The notes below the pieces were generated by a model. That model was not told the origin of the DNA. It did not search any database and worked only from the letters and a program-made list of their open reading frames with translations. A stretch of 64,000 nt of DNA from Clostridium brassicae (GTDB lineage Bacteria; Bacillota; Clostridia; Clostridiales; Clostridiaceae), in NCBI RefSeq assembly GCF_026738875.1, contig NZ_JAPQFJ010000012.1, forward strand, positions 56,309 to 120,308. The letters are read 5' to 3'. Below are positions 28,097 to 37,800 of this stretch, piece after piece (the stretch's first letter is position 1; every line of letters begins with the position of its first letter). Made by a program: the position numbers and the translations under genes.

Positions 28097-29011
28097 ATGA
28101 ACAATCATAGTATATTATTAGAATCTGGTACAGGTGAATTAGAGATACTTGAATTTATAGTAAATAATAAGCATTATGCTATTAACGTAATAAAAGTCAA
28201 GGAAGTAGTAGACGTAGATAATTTAACTAAACTTCCACAAACTCATCCTGCTATAGCTGGCTTAATACTCTGTAGGCAAGAAATTATAACATTAGTAGAT
28301 TTACACTATATTTTAGATGGTAAAAAACATGACTTTAAAAAATCCAAAGTAATTATATGTGAATTTAATAACCTAAAAGTAGCTTTTAACATTGACAATA
28401 TAACTGGGGTTCGTCGTATTAAATGGGATGAAATAATGAAACCGGATGATTTATCAGAAAATTCACTAGTTACAGGAAATATTATTTTTAAAGATAGAAT
28501 AGTATTATTATTAGATTTTGAAAAAATAGTTACAGACATTAGTCCAACTACAGGTATTAATGAAGATAGACTTCAAGAAGTCAATTATAAGGATAGATCT
28601 AATGTTAAAATAATATTAGCAGATGATTCTGCTTTGATAAGAAAACTATTAAAAGATACTTTAACTAAGGCTGGGTTTAAGGACTTCACAATTTTTAATG
28701 ATGGTAAACAAGTTTTAGACTATCTTCTTGATTTAGTTGATAAAAAGCAAGAAAACTTCCTTGAAGATGTTCAAACTCTTATCACAGATATTGAAATGCC
28801 TCAAATGGATGGACATACTCTTACAAGAAAAATAAAAGAACATCCTATTTTAAAGAATCTTCCTGTTATAATATTCTCTTCATTAATTACAGGTGATTTA
28901 AAACATAAAGGAGAATCTGTAGGAGCAGATGCTCAATTGAGCAAACCTGAAGTTGGAGGTTTAGTAGATTTAATAGACGAGTATGTAGCGGATGTGAAGT
29001 CTAGAATGTAA
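28097..29011 (+). CDS. cheV: CheV chemotaxis coupling protein
   Basis: About 304 residues. A CheW-like domain (about 10-150) couples receptors to CheA, and a receiver domain (about 175-300) carries the phospho-acceptor Asp in LITDIEMPQMDG, with the ADDS acidic pair and the SKPE lysine. ATG at 28097 has GAAAGGAG 6 nt upstream; the ATG at 28079 precedes that site. It probably works with receptors such as the one at 17791. Confidence 0.92.
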   Translation: MNNHSILLESGTGELEILEFIVNNKHYAINVIKVKEVVDVDNLTKLPQTHPAIAGLILCRQEIITLVDLHYILDGKKHDFKKSKVIICEFNNLKVAFNIDNITGVRRIKWDEIMKPDDLSENSLVTGNIIFKDRIVLLLDFEKIVTDISPTTGINEDRLQEVNYKDRSNVKIILADDSALIRKLLKDTLTKAGFKDFTIFNDGKQVLDYLLDLVDKKQENFLEDVQTLITDIEMPQMDGHTLTRKIKEHPILKNLPVIIFSSLITGDLKHKGESVGADAQLSKPEVGGLVDLIDEYVADVKSRM

Positions 29012-29021
29012 GATAAAGAAA

Positions 29022-29222
29022 AGAGGTTGCGGTAAAGGATACTTTGCTATAAGCCTAGAACTTTGCAAAGTAATTCTAAGTTTTGAAAATTTGTCATTAC
29101 TAAAAAATTCAAACTCGCTAAGGCTCAAACAAGAATTTTTCTTAACCTAATGACAAATTTTCAAAACAAGAATCACTAGCTGCTTGCTCTAATAGCTTTG
29201 ACGCAATATATCCTTTACATTC
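29022..29222. repeat. Long imperfect hairpin with a conserved apical loop
   Basis: Inner perfect arms of 20 bp at 29080-29099 and 29148-29167, with weaker pairing outward to about 29022 and 29222. A smaller inner stem (aaaaattc/gaattttt) presents the segment aactcgctaaggctcaaac at 29112-29130. The same loop sequence, on a different stem, is found at 57905-58028 in opposite orientation. Non-coding. Confidence 0.75.
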
Positions 29223-29354
29223 GCCTCATAATTTTTATATTTATAGTTATTTATTATTCAGTTTTAATAAATAAGAATCGTAATTTCTTATTTATAATGA
29301 AATCAACAATTTAAAAACACAATCTAAAATAAATTTGCCATTAAAACTAAAATT

Positions 29355-29465
29355 CTAAGTGAAATCAACTTTTAATAATTCTATATAAACAGTTTTATCT
29401 ACATAAAGATAATTTTTTTCTCTTAAAACTTCAAAATTAGAAATCACATAGGGTATTCTTTTCAT
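29355..29465 (-). pseudogene. 5' remnant of an AAA-ATPase-like/DUF1703 protein gene
   Basis: 36 codons: MKRIPYVISNFEVLREKNYL followed by YVDKTVYIELL, then a stop. This matches the usual N-terminus of the AAA-ATPase_like plus PD-(D/E)XK family (pattern I.NFE.L....YYYVDKT). AGGAG lies upstream. Only the start of the gene is left. Confidence 0.6.
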
Positions 29466-29595
29466 AATTATATTCACACTCCTAACTTTACTCTATTTAT
29501 TTAATTTTACGATTTAACAGATAAATAATATACATATAGATAATATAGGATTTATTAACTTCAAACAGTAAAATATAGGTTTTTTTAATGAAGAT

Positions 29596-32500
29596 TTATT
29601 CATTAACTACAGGAGCTACTACTGCCTTCTTGCCTTTTATAATTATATTAGCTATTCCAACTCCTTTATTATTAATTGCACTCTTAGTTTCAAATTTAAC
29701 TTTAACTTTATCTCCAGTATATTTAGTTAAATCTATAATTTGATTATTCATATTCTTATCTGCTGGGCTAACTTTTTTAACTTCTTCCCAAGTAGCTCCA
29801 TCATCTAAAGATATTGACATTGTTATTTCATTACTAGTTTGCTCAACTCCTCCGAAGGTTCTAGCGTCAAAAGTCAAAGTTTTATTATCATAAGCAGTAA
29901 AATCCATTGTAGGAGTTATTAAGCAGGATGTACTTTGAATTAATTTTAAATATTTATCTTTGCTAAGGTCTGGAGTAGGTATATCTGCTGCTTGCCAACC
30001 TTCTGGAATTCCAATGTCTAATTTAACTAACTCTTTTTCTACATTAACTTCTTCTTTTTGTTTCTCTAAAACAGTTAATTTAAATTCTTGAGATTTTGTA
30101 ACTTTGCCTTTACTTACAGTAGCAGTTAAGGTAACATCTGTATTTCCTTGTCCATTTTCTGGTCTTATAACAACCCCTTCATTTGAAACAACTTCTGGTT
30201 TGTTAGATTCCCATTGTATAGTAGTTTCATATATACCTTTTGTAGGTAAAGTTAAATTTTCTGTAACCTTACTAGTATCACCTAGTTTAATATTTTTAAT
30301 TGCTGCATCTACTGCTTCTTCGTCAGTCAATTGTTGTTGTTTTCCTAATTCAATTTGAACCAATATAGGATCGTGGTCACTTAATTTTTCAAAGGTTGAT
30401 TGAGAATTTATATGAACCATATCAACTTCAGTTTTATCATAAATATTATTAGAGACCAACAAGTTATCTAAAACTTGAGAATTTCCGTTATAAACATAGG
30501 AATATCTCTCATTTAAGCTAAGCTTATCTACTGCATTTTGCATTTCATTTCCTTTTATAATATCAATAGTCTCTGAAAATTCATAGTCATTCATGTCACC
30601 TAGAGCAATAACATTTGCATCTGGTTGTTTATTTAAGATTTCTTTTACAAAATCATTTATTAATTTTGCTTGTTTGTGTCTTTGAGGCTCACTACCTCTA
30701 ACTGGTGGTTGAATCATTCCAAATAAAGAACCATCTCCACGTTTTGAGTTTAAGTGATTTCCTATTACAAACACATCTTGTCCATTATATTTAAACTGAG
30801 CTACAAGAGGTTTTCTACTGCTTCTAAATGCAGAATCATTTGGACAGATTCTTCCAGGGTTCACTGATAAGCCATCCTCTGTCATTTTAACTGATGTTGT
30901 AGCATCCCCTTTAGATTTATCTACAAGAGTTATCTTATCTTTAACATATATAAACCCAACTCTTATATTTCCTCCTGGTACACCTCCATCTTGACCATTA
31001 ATAGGTGCTATATCTGTATAAACATATTCTGGACCTCCAGCCTTACGTATTGCATTAATTAAAGCTTCATAAGTCTGTGACGCATCTACTACATCTGATT
31101 TAGTTTCTCCATCATTATCTAATATTTCGGATAATCCTACTATATCAGGAGACTTAAGATTAGCTACTATAGACTCAGCTATTTTTTGTAACCTATCTCC
31201 AGAGTATTTACTTAGATTTTCTACATTAAAACTAGCTACAGTTAATTTACTTTCATCTTTTTTTATAGAAGTTATTTCTTTTTCATAATTTCCATGAGTT
31301 ATTTCTGGCAACTTATCTATATTAAACACTTTATATTTTCCAAAGCCTGAGCTCATAACACCAACTACACTAGTATTAAATTTATCTCCAACACTTACTT
31401 TGAAGTTTGGATCATAGAATTTTTTAGTTTTATTATCTACTATTGGTTTTAATACATCATCGATTGTTATTATTTCAGGATTAAAATCATCTTTATAAGC
31501 TTTTATTCCACCGTATTTTGTTCTTTGATGAGATGAAAATTCACCATCGTTTGCTAAAACACAAATCTCCCCATATCTCTCATCTGCACCAACAATAACT
31601 GGTTTTTCTATTTCAACTAACATTCCTTCAAGGCTCTCATAATAATCAATGGCATCTTCATCAATATCAAAAGAAGTCATATTATCATTATCGATATTCT
31701 TAGCTAGCATTTCATTAAAACTAATTTTAATAGGTTCTGGTAATTTATTACCATTAGAGTTAGTTTTAACATTAGAAGCCTGTATTACTGTTTCAGGTAC
31801 ACAATCCTCTTGAAGACCATTTACAATCTCCTTAACAATACCATCTACAGCAACTTCATCTCCTACCTTAACCTTTGTATCCTTATCTGCTACAAAGATA
31901 CCTTCTGATGTAGCAGGATCATTATCTGGATTAGGATTTTGCATAAAGAATCCATTTTGATACCTATCCTTAGATATTGCTGTAACTATACCTTTTACCT
32001 TTGAAACATTCTGTCCTTCTAAAGGTGACTTATGAGATTTACCTTGTATTTTATTTATTGCAACGCCATCTTGTGAAGGTATTTCACCAGTTCCCTCTGA
32101 TATAATTTTCATTTCATTTATGTTACTAATCATTAATTGAAGATCTGTTTTAAATCTACTTAAACAAGAAGTTACGTCTATAATAGAACCAACTTTAAAT
32201 TCAGAAGCAGGTATTTTAGGATTTAAATTATTATCAACTCTAATAGAGATACTTCCTGTTTCATCTTTTACTACAACATTGTAAGAGCCATTTTTTTCTG
32301 GATTACTTACAGATAATACAGTTAAGTTTTTAATATTTACACGAGTTCCTTGATATTCTTCTTTTATACCACTTATAGTAGTAGTTTTTGCATCAGGCAA
32401 CTTGTTATTATTACTTTCCAAAGTTATATTAACTGCTGTTGGATTGTCCTTTGGATTTGATATTTGTTTTAAATTATTGTAAGTGTTAAGAGGACCTGTT

Positions 32501-33093
32501 ACTTTAACTTCATTTCCAGAAACCAAATTAGGATTAGCTGTAGGACCTAAATAAATATAAATTCCACCAGTTTCATCTTGAACAAAAGCATTGTTACCTA
32601 TAACTGAAGTCACTGTACCTTTAATAGTGACAATTTCTCCATCATTCTTTTGTCTTGCTTCTAAAATTGGTGTAGAATCATCTTTTTTATTATCTGGAGG
32701 TACTACCTCTTCAGAGCTTATACTTCCATCCTTATGTAGCTCTTTAACTTTTTCTGGTAGTGTATATTTTTTACTATTCTCTTTATCTGAATAATCATCT
32801 ACGTTTTCAACATTATTACTTTTGTATTCGTTTACATAACCATTAAAGTCAATAACATGATGACCTTTTGGAGTTTTCACACTTATAGCTGATATATTAT
32901 ATTTTTTCATTGTTTCTAAAAAGTTTTTATTTCTACTAGCATAACCTTTTATATAATCTTTATAGTTTATATAAATAGTTTCTTCACTAGATTGTGATTT
33001 TAAATATACATATTTAGGCTGCGCTAAAACTGGAATAGAACTTCCTAAAATTAATGCAGCTGTAATTATAGCTGTAAGTTTCTTTTTAAACAT
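29596..33093 (-). CDS. Secreted endonuclease/exonuclease/phosphatase-family nuclease
   Basis: 1165 residues with a signal peptide (1-24). Residues 25-125 resemble in layout the SlpA anchor domain. OB-fold-type domains follow (about 150-330 and 365-445). The EEP nuclease domain is at about 617-917, with E656 (GLSEI), H780 (GNHLNSK), D833/N835 (LGDMND) and D906-H907 (SDHDP). An Ig-like domain (about 925-1010) and a beta-sandwich C-terminus end the protein. It resembles ExeM/YhcR-type extracellular DNases, so it likely degrades extracellular DNA at the surface. CGGAGGA precedes the ATG. It lies just downstream of the slpA second exon. Confidence 0.87.
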   Translation of the reverse strand: MFKKKLTAIITAALILGSSIPVLAQPKYVYLKSQSSEETIYINYKDYIKGYASRNKNFLETMKKYNISAISVKTPKGHHVIDFNGYVNEYKSNNVENVDDYSDKENSKKYTLPEKVKELHKDGSISSEEVVPPDNKKDDSTPILEARQKNDGEIVTIKGTVTSVIGNNAFVQDETGGIYIYLGPTANPNLVSGNEVKVTGPLNTYNNLKQISNPKDNPTAVNITLESNNNKLPDAKTTTISGIKEEYQGTRVNIKNLTVLSVSNPEKNGSYNVVVKDETGSISIRVDNNLNPKIPASEFKVGSIIDVTSCLSRFKTDLQLMISNINEMKIISEGTGEIPSQDGVAINKIQGKSHKSPLEGQNVSKVKGIVTAISKDRYQNGFFMQNPNPDNDPATSEGIFVADKDTKVKVGDEVAVDGIVKEIVNGLQEDCVPETVIQASNVKTNSNGNKLPEPIKISFNEMLAKNIDNDNMTSFDIDEDAIDYYESLEGMLVEIEKPVIVGADERYGEICVLANDGEFSSHQRTKYGGIKAYKDDFNPEIITIDDVLKPIVDNKTKKFYDPNFKVSVGDKFNTSVVGVMSSGFGKYKVFNIDKLPEITHGNYEKEITSIKKDESKLTVASFNVENLSKYSGDRLQKIAESIVANLKSPDIVGLSEILDNDGETKSDVVDASQTYEALINAIRKAGGPEYVYTDIAPINGQDGGVPGGNIRVGFIYVKDKITLVDKSKGDATTSVKMTEDGLSVNPGRICPNDSAFRSSRKPLVAQFKYNGQDVFVIGNHLNSKRGDGSLFGMIQPPVRGSEPQRHKQAKLINDFVKEILNKQPDANVIALGDMNDYEFSETIDIIKGNEMQNAVDKLSLNERYSYVYNGNSQVLDNLLVSNNIYDKTEVDMVHINSQSTFEKLSDHDPILVQIELGKQQQLTDEEAVDAAIKNIKLGDTSKVTENLTLPTKGIYETTIQWESNKPEVVSNEGVVIRPENGQGNTDVTLTATVSKGKVTKSQEFKLTVLEKQKEEVNVEKELVKLDIGIPEGWQAADIPTPDLSKDKYLKLIQSTSCLITPTMDFTAYDNKTLTFDARTFGGVEQTSNEITMSISLDDGATWEEVKKVSPADKNMNNQIIDLTKYTGDKVKVKFETKSAINNKGVGIANIIIKGKKAVVAPVVNE

Positions 33094-33156
33094 AAAAAAT
33101 CCTCCGTTCTAATATAAGTATAAAATAATAAAAAACATAAAATCTCAATATAAGCT

Positions 33157-33192
33157 AGTTCAGATGGAATTATTATAAGTTCCATCTGAACT
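33157..33192 (-). terminator. Hairpin after the slpA second exon
   Basis: 13-bp perfect arms (33157-33169 and 33180-33192), 78 bp after the stop at 33270. The T-run is poor. The arm sequence ttcagatggaa recurs in the hairpin at 34104-34131 in the intron, so it may be a repeat fragment rather than a true terminator. Confidence 0.45.
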
Positions 33193-33269
33193 TATAACTA
33201 GTAAACATGCTGTTTTTAATAATTTAAAGAATATTCCAACTATTTAAAAATCAAAAGTTCATTTGTGTT

Positions 33270-33554
33270 TTATAAAATTACTTTATTTAAAATAACTTCT
33301 TGAGTTTTTCCACTTGATTTTTCAATTATAACAATAGTTACACTTGATGGTGATGTTTTATAGTCATCATAAAAGAATTTTTTAACACTATCGTCATACA
33401 CTAATTCTGTTGATGTGTTCTTAATTTTTGCAGTGTAATTGTTATAATCTAGTCCATCATTTAACTTAACAGCTATATAGTAAGCTCCTGGTATCTTTGG
33501 TTCAACAAGCTCAGAATTAAGCTTGTCCACTACATTAAGTTCTTGATTTTCACC
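33270..33554 (-). CDS. slpA: Second exon of slpA, C-terminal 94 residues of the spliced isoform
   Basis: An open frame starting GENQELNVVDKLNSELVEPK and ending with TAA at 33270. Its first base follows the inferred intron 3' end (AAT at 33557-33555). When joined to slpA codon AAC at 34817-34815 the frames agree, giving about 1,479 residues. The segment is beta-rich with no signal or membrane part. There is no ribosome site, so independent translation from the internal GTG at 33530 is unlikely. Confidence 0.85.
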   Translation of the reverse strand, partial: GENQELNVVDKLNSELVEPKIPGAYYIAVKLNDGLDYNNYTAKIKNTSTELVYDDSVKKFFYDDYKTSPSSVTIVIIEKSSGKTQEVILNKVIL

Positions 33555-33602
33555 ATTCCGTGTCTAACCTCATATAAATTTCACAAGGTTTTCGACCGGT
33601 CT

Positions 33603-33636
33603 ACACCGTACGTGCGACTTTCACCGCATACGGCGT
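33603..33636 (-). ncRNA. Group II intron domain V (catalytic hairpin)
   Basis: 34 nt. Lower stem ACGCCGTA/TACGGTGT, 2-nt CG bulge, upper stem TGCGGT/GTCGCA and GAAA tetraloop. The catalytic triad reads CGC. It is complete and looks functional. I found no second domain V in the window. Confidence 0.93.
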
Positions 33637-33775
33637 TCCATCGATAATAGGAAGTTTTGGGAAGTTAAAATAGTGTAAAATATTTATTTGTAAAATATTT
33701 ACAAATAAAGTATAGCATAATGAAAACGTTTTTACAATATATGTAAATTAATTTTAAAATAATTTTTAGCGCAAA

Positions 33776-33811
33776 AAAAGAACTAACCATAATAAAATGA
33801 TTAGTTCTTTT
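33776..33811 (-). terminator. Intrinsic terminator inside the slpA intron
   Basis: 11-bp perfect arms (33776-33786 and 33801-33811). In the direction of slpA transcription the stem is followed by seven Ts. It lies about 1 kb after the slpA stop codon and before domain V, so transcripts ending here cannot splice. Confidence 0.75.
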
Positions 33812-34018
33812 AGAAATGAATTATTAAGTTTTTCAACCAGTGATATGATCTGGTTATTTTATGAAGTTTGATTTGATTAGTTTTAAAATGAATTTTTGAA
33901 ATGATTTAAAATATATATATCAGTTCTCAAATGTCTATTGTTTAATTCCGTTCATTTATTTAAATTAGGGAAGGATAACAGTACTTGCTATCCTATCCTC
34001 ATTTATTATTACATTTAC

Positions 34019-34150
34019 ATCCGATGTCTAACCATTCTAATACTCCCGTCTTCTTTAAAGTGGGAGTAAAGAATGGCATGACCCTGGATAACGGTTTCTA
34101 ATTTTCAGATGGAATAAAAATTCCACCTGAAACAAAGAACCCTGTTTATA
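34019..34150. repeat. Dispersed repeat unit within the intron
   Basis: One diverged unit of the repeat at 1-340: blocks atccgatgtcta, ccctggataacgg and tttctaattttcag, then accctgttta, in the same order. It contains two hairpins, one with arms ccattct/agaatgg and one ttcagatggaat/attccacctgaa (34104-34131). Confidence 0.75.
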
Positions 34151-34811
34151 ACTTCCAATTTAACTTCATATTACCGACTAGGTTCCTTCGCTAACTCAGT
34201 TTTGTCCTTCCCTTATGTTACCATAAAGGTGTTTTAGAGCCTTCCCAAACTCTAATCTTCGGCTGAGTGTCATTGCTACTATGAACCCGCTGAGCCCGTA
34301 TATAAGTCACTGGTGCTACTACACCTCTTTATATACAGCATCAAACGTTCCACTACATCTATCCCTATTTTTGACTACTTTAGGTGTCCACTGACGATAA
34401 ATACTCAAGAAGTTTAACAGCCAATTATTCTTCTTGCAGTAGTGTATTTCACCACTACTGTCCTATACCAAGCTAACGGTTTATTTTATTTAACAGCATA
34501 GACATATTATTTACCGCTTTATGATGGATTAGTGGTTCTCACCATGATAGCCTTTTAAAGAACTCCGCATACGACTCTCACGTATTACGACTTCACCTGG
34601 CTTCAACAATGAATATTAGCAGAATCCATTATTGCAGGAGGATTAAGCACAAGGAGTAGCTGTTTCCTTGAATAGGAATTTCACCTATCTATTCAATGTA
34701 ACAGTTAGAAAGTTTATATCACACGGAGAAAGGATTGTTAATCCTCTCTCCTGTAATTATTCTTTCCGACCTTTTCACATATTGCTTATAGGTCAACGTT
34801 TCGCACTTTTA

Positions 34812-37800
34812 TTAGTTAGCTGCGTTTGTTCCATTTACAGCATCTAATGTTGTAAATCCAAGTAATGTTGCTCCTGTTGTTACATCTGATCCAGTTAAAT
34901 CAACTTTTTCTGTTGCACCAGTATCTACTGAACTAATAACTAATTTATCTCCATTCAATGTTACTGTGAATTTACCACTTAAACTTGGTACTGCATTGAT
35001 ATCTTCTAAAAGTGTTGCTGCAAGAGTATCTTTTTTAGCTTTTGCATCATAAGCTGTTCCTAATGCTTTAACTTTAGTTAATGCAACATCTTCACCATTA
35101 AGAACTATTTTAGTAGCTGTGTCAAATGCAACATTTGATTTTAAATCAGCATCTGCTGTCTTAACTGCTTTTGTTGCTACTGTATAGTCAACTGTTACTG
35201 CTGTAGCATCGCTAAATTGTACTGCTTTCTTGCTTGCATCCACTTCTGCTACACCTATGTGTTTTCCGTTAGCAGCTGTAATTTCAGCTCCATTTGCTAC
35301 TGCTGTCCATGTACTTAAATCATCTCCAACATTCGGTGTTGGCACTGCATTAGCATCATCTGAGATTTTGTATACAAATGTGTTTCCTGCTACACTTGGT
35401 GCTCCTAGTGTAATTACTGTATTGCCATCTTTTCCACTTCCAATTGCATCTGCAAAACTTACTCCATTTGCTAATATTGGTGCTGCTGTTACTGGTGCAG
35501 CAATTACTATTGATTTATCTTCTTGTGTACCATATGTGATTTTAATAACAGCATTACCTGCATTAGCATCTATTCCTGCTTCAGCTACTGCTGTTACATC
35601 TTTTGCTAATTTATTTTCTTCTTTAGCTTTAGTTATTGCTTCATTAGCTTTAGTTATTGTTGTATTTAGGTCAGTATCCCAAGTAAGACTTAATGCTGTA
35701 ATTGCCTTTTTAGCATCAGCTATTTTTTGATTAGATTCATCTTTCTCTTCATTTTTCATATCTTCAGTTGCATCTGAACCAAGTATATTAGTCATCTCAG
35801 TTCCTGTTAACTTATCAAAATCTCCAACTTGAAGTTTCATATCTTCTGCTTTATTTTCATGTATATCTTCAAATGGAGCTTTTTGAAGTATTTCAAATCC
35901 GTCTCCTATATTAACTGAATCATTACCATCTTTAACTTCACTTAACATGATAACAACTTTGTTATTATAAGCTTTAATAGAATCTATCTTAGCATCACAG
36001 AAATCATCATCATTTAATTCAAATGTTGATCTTGATAAAGTTGTTCCATCAATCTCTTCTTCAAATGTTAATACTATAGCAGCATTTGTTCCTTTTTGCC
36101 AGTATTGTACTAATTCATCGTCATTTGTAGCTCTCTTACCATCTTTAAGACCTTGCTTAGCTGTATCAATAAGTATATTATTATCTACTATAGCAGGAGC
36201 TAATTTATCTTCTACATAAACTAATCCTTTTGCACCTATTTGTAAAGTCTCATCATAGTCATTCTTAGTAGATGTAACAGGTGTATTTCCAACTGTCTTA
36301 TTAGGAACTGCAAAAATGTAAACTTTTTGTCCGTTTCCTGAGAATGTTCCATTATAGTTAAATATGTGATCAAAATCATCATCATCATATTTAGCATTGG
36401 CATGTTTCTTATCCATAGTTAATTTAACAGTTGTATTACCATCGTTTGTACCTTTTTTATGAGAAGCTATAGACAATTGTGTTACCTTACTTTCAGCATC
36501 TTTGTCATCTTTTACACCAGCGAATGAATCGGCAGCTTTTTGTGCAGTGTCTAAATCAGGAGCAGTTATAACTCTCATATCTTTAACATCAAAATCAACC
36601 TTATCTTCAAATCCAAAGAATATGTCTTCTGGTGATTGTATTTGTGGTTTAAAATCATCATCATCATCAAAGGCTATAGAACCCTCTTCACCTTTGCCTA
36701 AGAAATCAGTTTTATTAATTTTTATTGAGTAATTTCTTTCAGTTACATTCTTATTAGCATCTTCAACTCTATCAACTTGAAGATATAAAACTACATCATC
36801 ATTATTAATCTTATCTGTTGATAAATCACCTAAATGATATTGTTTATCTTTTAATTCGTTTTTCTCTTTTTTACTTGGAAGAGTTATTTCTACAGCTTTA
36901 TCATTTTTAGCTGATTTGATATCTGCTTTATACATATCTGACATATTTATAGATGATTTTCCATCAAATACGTCAGCTAGAACTTCTGTAATTATGTCAT
37001 TACCATCTTTATCTTTTCCTGTTACTACTTTTTGTTTAGCAACTAATGTATATTTGCTTAGATCTTTAGCAGAATATCTACTACCATCCATTAGCATCTT
37101 GTTATCAAAGTCAACAACTACTTTTTGGCTACTACTTCCAGCTGAATATACTTTAACTTTTATATCTCCTTCAGCTACACCATCATTGTCTTTAACATCA
37201 AGATCTTTTGTAACTTTCTTAATAGCATTTCCTGCTTTATCTTCTATATTTTCTACAGTTAATTTATATTTTAAATCAGCATCTAAATCTTTAATTGTAG
37301 TTATGATGAATTCTTTTTCGCTAGTGCCATCTCTTTCAACTTTATCTATCTTCCATTCTTTACCGTCTGAATCCTTCAATGTATAATTTTTCTTCTTTGT
37401 AGCAGAACCATCATCTGTGTCTTTAGAACATTTAACTTTTTCAGAGAATTTTATTTTTATTTTGTTATTATAGTCTTCATGTTGTTCAACTTTTCTAACT
37501 TCTGGAGCTGTATTATCTACTTCTTTTTCAATTCTAGTAGAAATTTTTTCATTTTCTACTTCCCATCTACTTTCAATAGCTCCTGATTTTATATAAATAT
37601 TAGTTGTTCCATTAGTAAAACTATCATCTTCAAAGTAAAGAGTTAATTCTTTACCATCAACTTTAACTAATTTAGCTCTGTTAGATGTTTTATCACTAGT
37701 ATGATAGTAATTTTCTAAATCTTTAGCATTATCTATTTTGCTATTGTCCATATTCTTGAATTTAATATCTTTATCAAATATTAAAGTAACTTTTTCATAA

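Larger units (their letters stand above)
33555..34814 (-). ncRNA. ORF-less group II intron in the S-layer gene
   Basis: The canonical 5' motif GTGCGAAACG is at 34806-34797. Domain I lies roughly at 34151-34806, followed by hairpins without any reverse-transcriptase frame. Domain V is at 33603-33636 and domain VI at 33558-33599, with a bulged A at 33561 seven nt from the end. Splicing at the canonical 5' motif would leave the stop TAA in the mRNA. Cutting 8 nt upstream, after 34815, removes TAATAAAA and makes a 1,260-nt intron (a multiple of 3). A loop at 34471-34477 (GTTAGCT in RNA sense) pairs 7/7 with the exon AGCTAAC ending at that shifted site. It matches the published C. tetani case. Confidence 0.9.

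Noticed and set aside
33270-33530. Independent small gene starting at GTG 33530
   Set aside because: No ribosome site; the frame is open back to the intron end and fits the slpA frame after splicing.
33641-34150. Reverse transcriptase or maturase gene in the intron
   Set aside because: No frame longer than a few dozen codons in either strand of the domain II-IV region; only hairpins and the dispersed repeat.
34360-34830. EBS2-IBS2 pairing of CGTTTG in domain I with CAAACG in the exon
   Set aside because: Six bases match, but the loop lies 3' of the proposed EBS1, opposite to the usual order, so it is not used as evidence.
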